Source: Corbicula japonica (lineage: Eukaryota > Mollusca > Bivalvia > Venerida > Cyrenidae). Taken from it: 64,000 nt of DNA. The stretch covers positions 1,054,001 through 1,118,000 of the forward strand of contig JAZAYU010000081.1 of the NCBI GenBank assembly GCA_038501625.1, in the 5' to 3' direction. Shown here one piece after another: positions 1 through 12,190 of the stretch (positions are counted from its first letter, which is position 1; every line of letters starts with the position of its first letter). Made by a program: the position numbers and the translations under genes. The notes under the pieces are model-generated. The model was given only the letters and a program-made list of their open reading frames with translations. It made no database searches and had not been told where the DNA came from.

Positions 1-58
1 TCTCTGTCTTTCTGTCTGCCTGTCTGTCTCACTCACTCTATCTCTCTTCTGCTGTTTT
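1..58. repeat. Pyrimidine-rich TCTG/TCTC simple repeat
   Basis: Short degenerate TCTG and TCTC units make up the first bases of the window. It is low-complexity sequence and no gene is evident. Confidence 0.6.
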
Positions 59-304
59 TCTTTTGATATCATTTTATTATCTTACACTTAGAAGCATATA
101 TTAAGTATGTTTAGTTGACATCTTTGAATATTCTAGTGTTTACATGTTTTCCGATTACAGTAGAAGATCTGAATCGTTAACAAAGAACTTGGAATGGTTA
201 CTTTGATGATGGAAAAAACATGTTACCTACTTTAATATTGATATTAATGAAATCGTCTGAAATTTACGATTTTCAAAATAAAAAGTAAAACTAATATAAA
301 AAAG

Positions 305-395
305 AAGTTCTTAGTGGGATTCGAATCTACGCCTGCCAATTCGAATGTTTGCAAGTCCGCGACTCTAACCATTCGGCCACAAAAAACGATAAAGA
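305..395 (-). repeat. tRNA-Ser-like sequence heading a dispersed repeat
   Basis: Read on the minus strand, this stretch has a tRNA A-box (GTGGCCGAATGGTTAGAG) and a B-box (AGATTCGAATCCCAC) at about tRNA spacing. This resembles a class II tRNA such as tRNA-Ser. The acceptor ends do not pair convincingly and the anticodon loop is not a clean serine loop. I therefore call it a tRNA-derived repeat head or pseudogene, not a functional tRNA. Confidence 0.45.
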
Positions 396-612
396 GAACC
401 ATTGGGATTACAGTCTCGGTATGATCATTGGCAAAATAATTTGCCACAGGGGACTTAAACCAGATTCAAGGGTGCACCAACCTTACTCTTGTCCGAATAG
501 GTTCTCATATGAAATAACAATTACAAGTTGTCTTGGGGAAATAACTTCAACCCGCCCATCCACTCGACAATGTTGCATGCAAAAGCACACAGCATATAAC
601 ATAGCCTTCTTA
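390..612 (+). repeat. Diverged copy of dispersed repeat family R1
   Basis: It shares with the better copy at 1945-2375 the block around GGGTGCACCAACCT, the GGTTCTCATATGA stretch and the ending ACAATGTTGCATGCAAAAGCACAC. The central inverted pair (GGCAAAATAATTTGCC) is also present. It abuts the tRNA-like stretch on the left. Confidence 0.6.
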
Positions 613-619
613 TATGACT

Positions 620-1610
620 GATTATGGATTCGTTAACAGTAAAATGAGACTCTGTTTATTGAAACAATTTTAACAAGAAATATCTTTAAAAAAAGATAAA
701 CGGCGTTGATGGAAAAGATTTTTATATATAAGAAAGAAAGAAATAAAGAGCGTGCAAAAATTTCGTCTGGTGATAATACGTCGATTAAAGAAGAATGTCT
801 AACGTTAACTGTACATTTATTCAGTTTCAATAAAATACCTCTTGTAGAGTTAGTACTTATGACGAATAAATGTTATTCAAATACAATAAATGAAAATAAT
901 AACAACTTGTTACAAGAGCGAAATCTACCAACTTTAACGTAAATTAACTTTAAAAAAAGTGTCCCTCCCGAGTATTGAACCCGGGGCATCCGCTTGAGAG
1001 GCGAGTGTGATAACCAATACACCAAGGCGATTTGAATGTCTGGAATTGAAATTAACAATCAGTATCAAAGGAACTAGAAAGGAACCAGTAAGAACCAGAA
1101 ATATCTGCACTTCTCTGTCGTTTTACACTGTCTATTGTACTCGAGTGTTTACCTGACACCCATGAATATTCCATATAAAATCGTATTTAAGCCATCAATT
1201 GACTTAACTGGTTATTTATACCGTAAATATCTTTTTCTCCAATACAATTATCGCTTTTAAAAACAAAAATGCCCGAACATATAAGTGCCATGTAAATACT
1301 AACACACAATATAAAAATCGTTACGGTAATCATTAAAGAGACCCACTAATAACCAATCAAAATTATCTATTTGATTTTCCCGCTGTATAATAAGTTTTAT
1401 TTACAATATTTCATTGGTCGAAAAACTAGGTCAAAAGTGAGCTTAGACAGCTTACGCCGAAAAATTACTTGTCTGTCACGTGACTATCTAGTTATCGTTA
1501 ACGATCTATAAAATCCAAATCGGACAAACGTTATATTTGAAAACATTACGCCTGATGTAATTATGCGGATTTACATCTTGTAAAATGCATACCTGACAAG
1601 TTTATTTCGC
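620..1610 (-). repeat. Inverted dispersed copy of the 6.7-7.8 kb sequence, with tRNA-Glu-like segment
   Basis: On the minus strand this region matches much of about 6790-7760 and about 14590-15180. Shared landmarks are GGCGTAAGCTGTCTAAGCTC, the tRNA-like segment around CCTCTCAAGCGGATGCCCC (972-1035), and the ATCAACGCCGTTTATC stretch. It is older than the segmental duplication, because identity is clearly lower and indels are common. No gene is seen. Confidence 0.6.
966..1036 (-). repeat. tRNA-Glu-like segment (pseudogene or SINE head)
   Basis: The minus strand has an A-box-like TGGTTATCACAC, an anticodon arm with loop CTCTCAA (CTC anticodon if folded as tRNA) and the T-arm CCCCGGGTTCAATACTC. 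A T-run resembling a Pol III terminator follows. The acceptor stem does not close well. Two similar copies lie at 7237-7306 and 15036-15105. Confidence 0.45.
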
Positions 1611-1944
1611 TTTTGATACTTCCTTTCAATAGTGCCGTATTTAATCAATGATTTTATGCACTGTTTATTTACGTTCTATCAACATGTACGTGCGATGTTA
1701 CATCTCATTGAAAAAGTACTCGAGTACTCAGGTCCTATTTTGTTTGCGAGATTCTTTTGTGTGATAAGTTCAACATATGCACGTTTTTAAACAAATATGT
1801 TGACTAATCTTCTTGCGTTTAACGTTTCTGTTACAAAAATACAAAAACTCAGCTTATCACCTTTCTATTAAATAAACATCTTGTTTTTGTTTTGTTTTGC
1901 CACCATATCCTATAAATTCTTTGCATAAACTTAGTTTAAAAAAG

Positions 1945-2375
1945 TTGAAATATGCATATCAGGAATTGACACATTAAAAAAACAGCCTCCCCACACAGTC
2001 AAGAAGAAGAGAGGGAGAGAGCATGGTTAATAAAATGATCAGTTTCAAAAGAGACACCACTAACAATTAACAAAAATGAGAACCCGAGGGGTTACCGCCT
2101 TGGAACGGTCAGTGGCAAATCAAATTGCCACTGGGGGTTTAAACCAGGTTCTAGGGTGCACCAACCTCACACTTGCCCCAACAGGTTCTCATATCACAAA
2201 ACAAATACACGTTGTCATGGTGAAACAACTCCAACCCACTTATTGGCTAAACAATGTTGCATGCAAAAGCACACAAACATATAAAACATAAGAATCTAAT
2301 AGCATTGAAAAGCCAAAGGGCGGGTACTCAATGATCTTACAGAGACCAGAGCTCCTGGAGTAAAATCAGCAAGAA
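1945..2375 (+). repeat. Dispersed repeat family R1, good copy
   Basis: This stretch is about 95% identical by eye to the reverse strand of 50065-50510. It starts near AATATGCATATCAGGAATTG and runs through CAGCCTCCCCACACAG, a purine-rich block and a 9-bp-stem hairpin (CAGTGGCAA...TTGCCACTG, 2109-2132). It ends near GAGCTCCTGGAGTAAAATC. A 71-codon open frame lies inside, but it recurs only as part of the repeat and I do not treat it as a gene. Confidence 0.75.
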
Positions 2376-5330
2376 TAGTTAAGAATAGTTAAGGTCCGTC
2401 TACAGTCGTTAATGCATGTTCATTAATTAAAAATAAACAAGAGAATAGTATAAACATAATTATCTATAATATAAAAATCATTACAATAAAACTTTGGAAA
2501 ATGCCATTAATAATATCTTTATTTTACATATTTTAGGAAGTTAAAAAGTAAAGAAAAATAGTTAGAGAAAGAGCTAAAATTTCCTTAACATTTTGTAACA
2601 TCCTTACACAAAAACTGAACAACACAAAGCGTCATGATTTTAAATCCCTACATGAGAAATATGAAACTGACAACGATGTCTTTGTTACTTTTGTCTAATA
2701 AATCTATGAAATATGCGATATTTGTAAATTTGTGTTTGAACTTGAATGTCCTAGTCGCGTAAATGTGACAAAGGAATAAAATATAGTTTTCTTTCTTTAT
2801 AGTTGAAAGATCTTTAAATGTTAATACATGCGTTTGATGATGACAAGCTGAAATATTATTTGTTTTATCAGCCAGGAGTTAAACACAGTAGAGAAAGTAG
2901 TTGATCGAATCTATTCCATCATGAACATATCGAGCTTGAAATGTAAGTTACACGTAAGCTGATTCAAACAGATCATCGTCATTCTAATAACATGTTACAT
3001 GTAACATCAAAATAATTGTCGTATATATTAAACCTTTCAACTCTACAAAATATATCCGTTTGGTTCGTAAAGTAATATTCAGTGTAATGAAGACGCATGA
3101 AAGGTTTTATCCATATACTAGTTCATCAGTCACCTGAAACACCTCAGTAGGCCGACTTGTTTCTTACGTTATTATGTCCTATCTTGTATATACCCCTTGT
3201 AATGTTAAGGCTGGGTGAATCATTACTGTTTCCTGTTTATATTTACGATATTCTGATGGAGTTAAGGTAAGTTTGAAAAGTAATCTATTCTTTTTATAAA
3301 CAATACTATTTTGTCTATTTAAAATAGACAAAACGTGAACTAATTTGTTAATATTCCCCGTGTGTTTCAAATAGCTGCATTTAGTGCTCCATCTCATTTT
3401 TTGTTTGGAAGAGTTTGAAAACGATTAAGGCATTTTCAAACTCAGATCATCCAAATATCTAGTGTTTATTAATATAAATTGCTGAACGCATAAAAGCAAA
3501 ACAACAATAGCAACTTCTGATGAAAGAATAGTGAAGATTCATAACATAAAAGAAAGAACTACCGCTAAAATAAACAAAACTAATATTAAAAGTACAACGA
3601 CGCAAATAGATTTCAGGTTTTGACACGGGTGCTTTGGAGACCCTGTTTTTCTACCATTCTTATGAGATGATCCCTCTGTAATCATTACAGATATTTTATA
3701 GTCTACACTGAACACATCCATCGTTTTGTGTTGTTTTGACTAAAAAAAGAAACTAATTATCGGTAGAGGATAAAGTGCGGGTCAATAAAAGTGAAAAGGA
3801 GAAAAACAGGGTCCGTCTCCAAAGCACCTGCGTGTTCAGAGTCGCTGAATTGAAAGTAATTTCTACTGTTAATGTGATTATTTAATGGGAGTCGGGTATT
3901 TTTATCATTTGAAATTGTTATTAGTTATATTTACATTATAAACAGTCCTTAACTGATATTGAAATCTTCGTTTGGCTTAGAAAATATTGGTATATTTAAT
4001 TTGGTTTACAGGTTTACAATAGGTGTTTCCCGTGAAATAAATCTCTTTCTTGCACATTAAGGACATCCTGAAGGAGACAATCAATTGCAATCATAAAATT
4101 TCATCAACTTGTCGTGAGAGGCTCGAACTAGTAATTCCTGTATCGAAACTAGTTGTGACACAGTCTTCGGACCCTGAATTTTAAGTCATTATATCCGAAG
4201 TTCGACTTATCCGAACTGCCGTCACTGCAAGATATGAGTGCATGTGCTCTTATCATCTATTAGATTCACGATGTAGTACTGATAAATAAGTATTGTAGAA
4301 CACATAATTACAAGTTCGAAATGATAAATATAATTATCTTGACAATATATATATTTGCTGTATAAAATAATAGGTGAGGTCATTTTGTCTAACAAATGAA
4401 TTAAATATAAGATATTTGAAAACAAGTGTTTTACCTTTGTTATTTCCTGACAAAAAACTTGAAGAAAATCTTGATTTTTCTCTTCATAATTCAAAGTTCA
4501 TTTAACAGATATTGTTGTCTATATCATATTACTCATTTTTGCAAATAAAATTGTTTTTCTTGTTTTGCTTGGTTTTTGTGTTTTCATGTAATTTTTAGGA
4601 AATGTTAAGGTTTAGCTATTGCTCTTTACTGTTCTTAAACTATGAAAAATAAAGATACATTATTTACATTTATTTGTACAAAATTTTATTGAACTGCATT
4701 TTTCCGTTGAAGAGAATTTCATTGTTTTCTTTTTATCGATGACAGTGCAATAACAGTTGAAAGGTGCAAAACAATCGGATGTTAGCATAAACTAGCAGCA
4801 ACGTGATTGTATACGACAGTATATTATGTACTGAACTACTATTACAGTATAGCGTAACAATCTTACTATACAAAACATTTGTGCCTCTGTATACGTTCGG
4901 ATCGGATAGGTCATTTTATATGCATTTTAAGTCGTGGACGGATGTGCGTACATGCTCATGAATAGGAAAGCCGAAACCAATGTTGTTAGAACTTGTGGTC
5001 GGATCAATTTTTTCACCAACTGCTGTAAATTGTATTATGTGATACAAAGTACTCACTTAATTAGAAATTAAAGATTGTTCAAAATAAACTAAACTTTACA
5101 TCACAATGATCATTATCAAATTTAATAACTTAAACATTTTTTTCACAAGTGCTTACAGTGGCCTCGCTGATAAAGCATAAACAGTAATCAGTTGCGATCA
5201 GTTTTAGAAGTTATTAACGATGTTGTCTGAAAAATTTCTGGTGAGTAAAATATGAAAAAATAGTGCTATCTTTGTTCATGTCAAAGTAAACCATGTACAT
5301 TTCTCTTGGAAATATTTAAACTTGAATGCT
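2376..5330. other. Mostly unannotated AT-rich sequence
   Basis: Apart from the short minus-strand open frame at 3539-3721, I see no gene, RNA or recognisable repeat here. Confidence 0.4.
3539..3721 (-). CDS. Possible short exon: cytosolic tail plus one membrane segment
   Basis: This is a 60-codon open frame. About 38 polar residues with several Lys and Ser come first, then a strongly hydrophobic stretch of about 22 residues (ICVVVLLILVLFILAVVLSF) almost at the stop. On the minus strand a pyrimidine-rich splice-acceptor-like CTTTTTTTAG lies about 20 nt before the ATG, a layout like the first coding exons of the two channel genes. I do not recognise the family and found no partner exons. It could be a small tail-anchored protein, one exon of a membrane protein, or chance. 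Confidence 0.25.
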   Translation of the reverse strand: MDVFSVDYKISVMITEGSSHKNGRKTGSPKHPCQNLKSICVVVLLILVLFILAVVLSFML

Positions 5331-5334
5331 AGAC

Positions 5335-6120
5335 ACCGTGGGCAGTAATATGCATTTCCATTACTGCCCATTAACAGGGCTCAATCAAACCGAGCCTGCA
5401 ATATTTTCGTAATTGTCGTGTTTGGTCGTCCCCTTTACATCGATATTAATATCACAGCAGCGTTGTTTGTGCCGTGTGGCGGTTGTAAAAAGTCTCCACG
5501 TACTTTCATTCAGTGCTGTTATCAGTTTTGTCCTTTGAAGGCCGTTTAGCATGATATGTATGTACTATGGTAATAGTACTTCTAAAATTTCGTTGGTTAA
5601 AATATTTCGGCTTGTTTATAGATGGGTGGTTTTAATATACCGGCCAATATAGGTTTTGATATTGTTCAAGTACCCCAAGAGTATATTTCCTGCTATTTAA
5701 AGTTTGCTTCAGGCGTTGTCTGTGATACTCAGGATTTATATTCTCTGATCCCATGTCAAAATTCGATTCTGTTTTGTTCCGCCCATTGTTTTCTCGTTTA
5801 GAGCAAACCAATTCTTTAATCTGGGGACCATACGTCGCTGAAAATGGAATGGTAATCTGAAAATACCGCATTGAAGGTTCAATGTTCACTACCATATGCA
5901 TACCATCGTTTGGGATGGATAGAAATTGTACTGTTTATTGGTGTAAATATTGAGCTGTGCTCAACCCGTGGCTTAACGGCGTGGGCAGTAATATGCATTT
6001 CCATTACTGCTTAGAACACCCTCAATCAAACTGAGCCTGCAATATTTTCGTATTAAAATTTTGTCGTGTTCGGTGGTTTCCCATGTCCCCTAGTTCATCT
6101 AGTATAAACAAAACTCTCTA
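5335..6120 (+). repeat. Dispersed repeat family R2 (GGGCAGTAATATGC hairpin), two partial copies
   Basis: The block GTGGGCAGTAATATGCATTTCC...ATTACTGCCC, followed by CTCAATCAAACCGAGCCTGCAATATTTTCG, occurs at about 5337 and again at about 5980. Related copies lie near 13820, 28620, 34500, 36590 and 48715. The longer form (from about 5700) also matches 34320-34640. GGGCAGTAAT and ATTACTGCCC form a 10-bp inverted pair. Confidence 0.6.
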
Positions 6121-7236
6121 TTTAAAAGTTGCATAATACTGCCTAGGCCTGTATGTTTTACAGATGCCAAGCATGAAATTTGTCAAGTTAATTGCTTAAT
6201 GTGTATTTATTTTTCACGGTTACATGCTCGATATTTATGACATCAGAAAAGCAAATATGTTAGAACTAAAACAAATCGGGTAAGAACAGCGGGTCAGTTT
6301 TATAGCAAGTTTATAGCAGTTTTTTGACTGTAAGCAATGCCAGAAAGTATTTATTATTTTCGATTCGAATGTAAACTTTTTTTTTCTGGTAAAGGAAAAC
6401 ACAAGATTCTAACTCCGGGATGGTCGAACCACTGAACTTTTTAAATCTTCTAACATGAACGGTTCCGATTCCGGTAGGACTCAAACAACCTAGGCCCCAG
6501 AGCATTTTAAGTTACTTGTTTTTCATGTGACTGTCATGTTATTGATCATGTACTATACAACCGGGAAGAAGTTTCATCATTAAAAATAAAAACATGCTAT
6601 ACAAGCATGACAATCATAATGAAAATATTTCGGGTTTTCTAAGAACATGTTCTTTCAGTCATTCTTACCAAGCCCAAAATGCGATTGAGATGTAATTAGT
6701 TGGTGAATATGAGTCATTTATCGCAATGCGTGAAAAGAAACACTTTTCTAGATGATATATTGATATCAGTAGTTGCATATGTTTATATTATTCGGCGTTA
6801 GCTGTCTAAGCTCACTTTTGACCTAGTTTTTCGACCAATGAAATGTTGTAAATAATACTCGTATTCTCTTATTATGCAGAGGGAAAATGAAATAAACTAT
6901 TTCGATTGGTAGCTATTTACACCAGAGAGGCATCTAGCAGGCTGGAGAGGTATCTAGTGGGATTTTATTATTCTGCAGCGGAAAAATCAAATAGATTAAT
7001 TAGATTGGTTGTTAGTGGGTGTTGTATTGGAGGAAAAACATATTTACGATTTAAGTAACCAGTTAAGTCAATATTGATGGCTTAAATACAATATTATATG
7101 GAATATTCTTGGGTGTTACTTGCATACAATACACAGTGTAAAACGAAAGAGAAGTGTAGATATTCATAGTTCTTACTGGTTCCTTTCTAGTTCCTTTGAT
7201 ACTGATTGTTAATTTCAAGTACGTAGATAAGTTCAT

Positions 7237-7315
7237 TGTAGTGTAGTGGCTAACACTCTCGCCTCTCAAGCGGAGGCCCCGGGTTCAATACTCAGGACGG
7301 ACACTTTTTTAAAAA
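7237..7315 (+). repeat. tRNA-Glu-like segment followed by T-run
   Basis: It has an A-box-like TAGTGTAGTGGCTAACAC, an anticodon arm with loop CTCTCAA, the T-arm CCCCGGGTTCAATACTC and then TTTTTT. The acceptor ends do not pair, so I regard it as tRNA-derived repeat sequence. Confidence 0.45.
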
Positions 7316-7899
7316 CTTAATATACGTAGAAGTTGGTAGATTTCGCTCTTGTAACATGGTAGATTTCGCTCTTGTAACAGGCTGTTATTATTTATATTTA
7401 TTGAATTTCATGGACATTTATTTACCTTGAATTCTCACTCTACACGAGGTATTTTATTGAAACTGAATATTTTGCTTCTTTAATCGACTTGTTATCACTG
7501 TATGAAATTGTTGCAACAGCTTCAACATTTTGTTTGAAAGACACTTTCAATAAATTTATGAGTTGTCATGATTTGGTCGCTTAATCTCTAAGTCATACTA
7601 AGAAGGCAGGGAGGGTTCGTCAACAGCTATAACAAATAAAATAAAATAACTAAACTGTGTCTGCTTTGCCTCTCTGTAATTTCTTTCTTTCTTATATACA
7701 TGTATATATAAATCTTTACCATCAACGCCGTTTATCTTTTTTAAAAATATTTCTTGTTTCTCATTTTGAGGCAGTTTTTGTTAAATCGCTATTAAATATG
7801 TAGCGTCTTATCCAGGCAGTTTTGGCAATATTTGAATTAAATAATGTTTAATGTTATTTGCTATTCGCATGTATAGTTTTCTATCCACACAAATATATT

Positions 7900-9295
7900 T
7901 GGTAGGACAGGTAACGGTGTTAGTGCCGGTGTTTGCGATGGCGGTGTTATAGAAAGTGGTTGGGTGGATTAGTAATGGATATATTGTTTCAGTGGTTTTG
8001 TTGGCGGCGCTGTTGTCGGTGACTGTATTTTGTTGGTGGGATAGTTTATCTCGGTTGTGTTTATGCTGTTGTTGGTGGTGGTGGGTTTAGGATGGTGTTG
8101 TTGGTAATGGTAGTTGTTTCGGAGGTATTGCTGTAAATAGAGGCGACAGCAGTGTTATCAGCTGGTTTGGGTTACGTTTTTGGTGTTGATGGCGTAGCTA
8201 TGGTTGTATTGATGTTTATTTTGGTGGTAGTGTATGTGGTGTTGGCCGTAATGGTTGTGTTTTCGTTATTGGCTGAGTTGGTGTTGGTTGTGGTATAAGT
8301 GGTTGGTTGTTACAGTGGTAGCGGTGGTGAATACGCTAGCGCTGTTGGAAGTGGCGTTGGTGGTGATGGTGTTGATGCTTATCAGTGTAGTGGTAGTGCT
8401 GTTGGCGGTGTTGTCGTTGATGGTAGTAATTGTGTAAGTTAACGTGATATTGGCGTTGGTGGTGATAGTGTAGGTGATAGTATTATAGATGATGTGGTGA
8501 TAGTATATGTGGTGGTGTTAGTGTTGGTTCTGGTAGTATTGTATATTGAGAATGGTGATCTTGGTGTCTTGTTGTTGTTTAAGGTACTGGTGTGCGGTGA
8601 CGGTGGTGGTCGTGTTGCTGGTTCTGGATGTAGATGTTAGCAGCGGTAGTGTACTTGGTGTTGGTGTGGCCGCATGCGGTGGTGGGGGCAGTGTTGGTTG
8701 TATAGGTGTTGTTACGGTTGTGTTGTTATTTAAAATGTTTAAGGCGGTATTGTTTGTGATGTTTGTGATTGTGTTGATATTGGTGGTTTCGTAGATGGTG
8801 TTGTTGGTTGTGGTGGTGTTGCCAGGTTCTTTTGCAGTTGTGATGTTAAAGGGGGCCCAAGCGGCGATGTTGTTGTTGATGGTCGTTGTGGCTTACGTGA
8901 TGATGTGTCGGTGGTGATGTAGCACTAAATCAACACCCACCGCCACCATTATGTACATCGTCACCACCATCAGCATTGTTATTACTACAACAACTTCAAT
9001 CACCACAACCTTCATTACCTTCATCATCCACAGTACCACAGCATATACTACCAATGACACCGCGAGCGTTACCACCACAACAACGACCTGTACCACACCC
9101 ATCAATCACAACCACAATTACCAACAACAGCATACAGTACCATATACACCACCACTTACATAACCACCGCAAAAATCATAACACCATTACAAACATTATC
9201 AAAAACCTAGCTACCATCTTCATTACCTACAACAATTGCAAAATCACTATTTCCACTAACACTACCACCATCAGCACAACCGACAACAACAATTA
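7900..9295. repeat. Strand-asymmetric low-complexity tract: G/T-rich then A/C-rich
   Basis: From about 7905 to 8920 the plus strand is dominated by GGTGTTGGTGG-type motifs with very little C. From about 8925 to 9295 it switches to ACCACCATCA/ACAACAA-type motifs with very little G. The halves are roughly reverse-complementary in composition. Open frames here are Val/Gly/Leu or Thr/Ile/His low-complexity products and are not genes. Confidence 0.8.
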
Positions 9296-9299
9296 AGAG

Positions 9300-9912
9300 G
9301 TCACAAACATTGCAAATGGTGAAAACTGTCTAAAATTTCAAAAATGAATTTTGGAGGAAATACTTATTGCCACCTAGATTTTAGTAAAGAAATGTATTTA
9401 GCTACGGATGTAGTTAATATTTGCAAGCTCAATTAGTCTAATTCATGTTCTAATTACCAAGCACATACTAAAACAAAAGAAAAACCGTTTGCATGAGAAC
9501 TCTGAAATTCATGGACAATATACCAAAGCAAAGCATATCTGAAATAGGTATATGCTGGTCTACAATGTTTAGTGCCAATTCGTCTAAATAATGTTAGGGT
9601 TTTCAAGAAATTTAAGGAAAACGTACGTCCTGGTTCAAACCGAAAGTAGATTTCTATAGATTTCTACTAGGTATGAGTTGGTTTGGTATGTTGTCCATGA
9701 ATTGCAGAATTCTCATGCAAACGGTTTTTCTTTTGTTTTAGTATGTGCTTTATAATTAGAACATGAATTAGACTAAATTGAGCTTGCAAACATTAACTAC
9801 ATCTTAGCTAAATATATTTCTTTACTAAAATCTAGGTGGCAATAAATATTTTCCCAAAATTCATTTTTGAAGTTTTAGCCTGTTTTCGCCATTTGCAATG
9901 TTTGCGACGCCT
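9300..9912. repeat. Fold-back element with about 220-bp inverted arms
   Basis: The left arm (about 9300-9528, beginning GGTCACAAACATTGCAAATG) is the reverse complement, with mismatches, of the right arm (about 9680-9908, ending CATTTGCAATGTTTGCGACG). The arms share ATTTTAGTAAAGAAATGTAT, AACATGAATTAGAC and AAACGGTTTTTC. About 150 bp of spacer separates them. There is no coding capacity, consistent with a non-autonomous fold-back or MITE-type element. Confidence 0.75.
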
Positions 9913-10954
9913 TAAACAGAGCCATGCAATACGACTTCTCAACATATATTTCACTGTGTTTTAGTCCGTTTAATTTTCTTCGGATTTGAGTATACTTTAA
10001 AAGCCATCTTATGAAACATTTGCTGAATTAATTAATTGTGAATACATTTTGATACCAAACATATTTCGTTAGACATAACTCTGGTTTATAGCTTCTTCAT
10101 AGATCGTTACTCGTCAACCGTGTTGCTTTTAATATTTCATTCAAGAATAGAGATGCAACTGTGATTATATGTAGTTAGTATAATTAAAATTGCTTGAGTC
10201 ATGGTAGAAAACGATCCGCCAGATTTATTATAAATGCAGTAAGTAAACATCGAATTTCGCCAAATCCTTACTTTAAGTTCATTCATGAACATGTTTTCTA
10301 TTAAATGATCAGATGAAGAGGTAATTCTTACGCAATCGTTTTTGATGTGGATTTTTTGTGATACGGCATGATGCACCGCGAAAGGTAATTGATTTTATAT
10401 ATTCAGCTAGATCATTTTCTACTTTACTTCAAATCAACAGCGCCTTAAACTACACTTGCCTATCAGGTTTATACGATTTTGAGTAAGTTATTAAGTTATG
10501 TGCTTAAACCGATTAACATTTGTTCAGGGTTTCCCGCTCTTGGAAATTAAATATCATTCCTGTCCGCAGGCAATCGAATTCAAGACTTAATATCATTATG
10601 TCAAAAATGTGTTCGTGTCGTATTAAGAGAAGTAAAATTAACGTTTTTTATTGTGTTTGAGAAAACCTTATCATGGTTAAGTAATAGTGAATAGGACAAG
10701 TACCTTTTAATTTAAAGGCAACCTTAAGTTTCATGTTAATGCAGCGTTTGAAAGGGCCATAACTAAACATAGTGAAAAATATTTTCCAAGTATAAAGTAA
10801 ATATTACAAGTTCTTTCAAAGTTATAGGCACCATTTAGGTTCGTGTTAAAGTCGGGGACTACCGGACGATGCCGCCGGCGACAACGACGCCGCCGGACAA
10901 TAGGATAGGATGGGTTTGAATATGTGCTTACCTGTTATTTTAGGCGACACAAAA

Positions 10955-11375
10955 AGTTAAATATGCATATCAGAAATTGCTTCACCCATAAAACCATAAA
11001 ACACAGCCTCATAACGCGCAGAAAAAGGTTAGAGAAGAAAAAAATCCTGGGTTTATAAGAAGATCAATTTCTAATTAGACACCACAAACAAAAAAAGAAC
11101 CTTTGAGGTTACTGCATTAGGACTGTCAGTGGCAAAACAATTTGCCACTGGTGATTTAAACCAGGTTCTAGAGTGCGCTAAGCTCACACTTGCCCTTACA
11201 AGTTTCAAGTAAAACAGGTACTATTGTCTCAGTAAAATATCTCCAACCCACCCATCAAGTTGATTGTTGAATGCAAAAGCACACAAACATTTAAAATAAG
11301 AAGTTAATAGCATTGGATGGCGAAAGGATGGGTAATCATTGATCTTACTAGACTAGAGCTCTGGATTAAAATCAG
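10955..11375 (+). repeat. Diverged copy of repeat family R1
   Basis: It shares AAATATGCATATCAGAAATTG, the CACAGCCTC block, the hairpin CAGTGGCAAAACAATTTGCCACTG and the closing AGAGCTCTGGATTAAAATCAGC with the copy at 1945-2375. The duplicate in unit 2 is at about 16678-17102. Confidence 0.7.
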
Positions 11376-11689
11376 CAAAAACACGATGACAGGGATAAAA
11401 GAAACAGATGGAGCTTTTAGTATTTTTTAACAAGATTTCCCCTTAAACTATCAAACCTCTGCCACCGTCGAGCAAACTAAACGGTAAAGCAAAATGATCA
11501 ACCTTAGACAGTTTAATCACCCGGCATGCAGAGCGTTGTAAAATAACATTTTGTTAACATTTCGTTTTGAATTTACAGATGGGTTTTACAAATAACGTTG
11601 AGAAATTAATATTGCCTTTTATTTTCTTAAGTTTATAAATTAAAGTGCCATAAAAATGGCTGTGAGATACCATGTTGCAATAATGATTT

Positions 11690-12190
11690 GAAACTGCACC
11701 AGTATTTTGGAATTAAATCTGGATATCGGCGATAAAACTTGCAAAAACAGTTCTTTAATTTTTATCAAAGATACCTCTGTTTAGTTTTTCTGGTATGCAA
11801 AGATTACGTTCATTGAAATCTTAAACATTACTACAAGCACTGTTTACTTTTAACCGGGAGTAAGTTTTCCTTGAATTTCTTAAAAACCCTAACATTATTT
11901 TGACGAATTGACACTAAACATTGTAGACCAGCATATACATATTTCACGTATGAGTTGCTTTGGTATATTGTCCACGAATTTTGAGTTCTCATGTCAACGG
12001 TTTTTCTTGTTTTAGTATGTGCTTCTTAATTAGAACATGAATTAGACTAAATTGAGCTTGCAAACATTAACTACATCCTTAGCTAAATACATTTCTTTAC
12101 TTAAATCTAGGTGGCAATAAGTATTTCCCCAAAATTCATTTTTGAAATTTTAGCCAGTTTTCGCAATTTGCAATGTTTGCGACCCCTTAA
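11690..12190 (+). repeat. Single-armed relative of the fold-back element
   Basis: The part from about 11885 to 12190 matches the spacer and right arm of the 9300-9912 element (AACATGAATTAGACTAAATTGAGC, CTAGGTGGCAATAAGTATTT, CAATTTGCAATGTTTGCGACC). The preceding 200 bp match 54840-54960, so the longer family is present at least twice outside the duplication. An older copy lies at about 46730-47035. Confidence 0.6.

Noticed and set aside
2076..2291. 71-codon open frame repeated on the other strand at 50147-50362
   Set aside because: The similarity comes from the whole R1 repeat, not only the frame, and other copies break the frame.
7237..7306. Functional tRNA-Glu gene
   Set aside because: The anticodon and T-arm look plausible, but the acceptor stem does not pair and the sequence occurs as part of a larger dispersed repeat.
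8255..9296. Val/Gly- and Thr/His-rich open frames
   Set aside because: They are translations of the G/T- and A/C-rich low-complexity tract. The composition explains the lack of stops.
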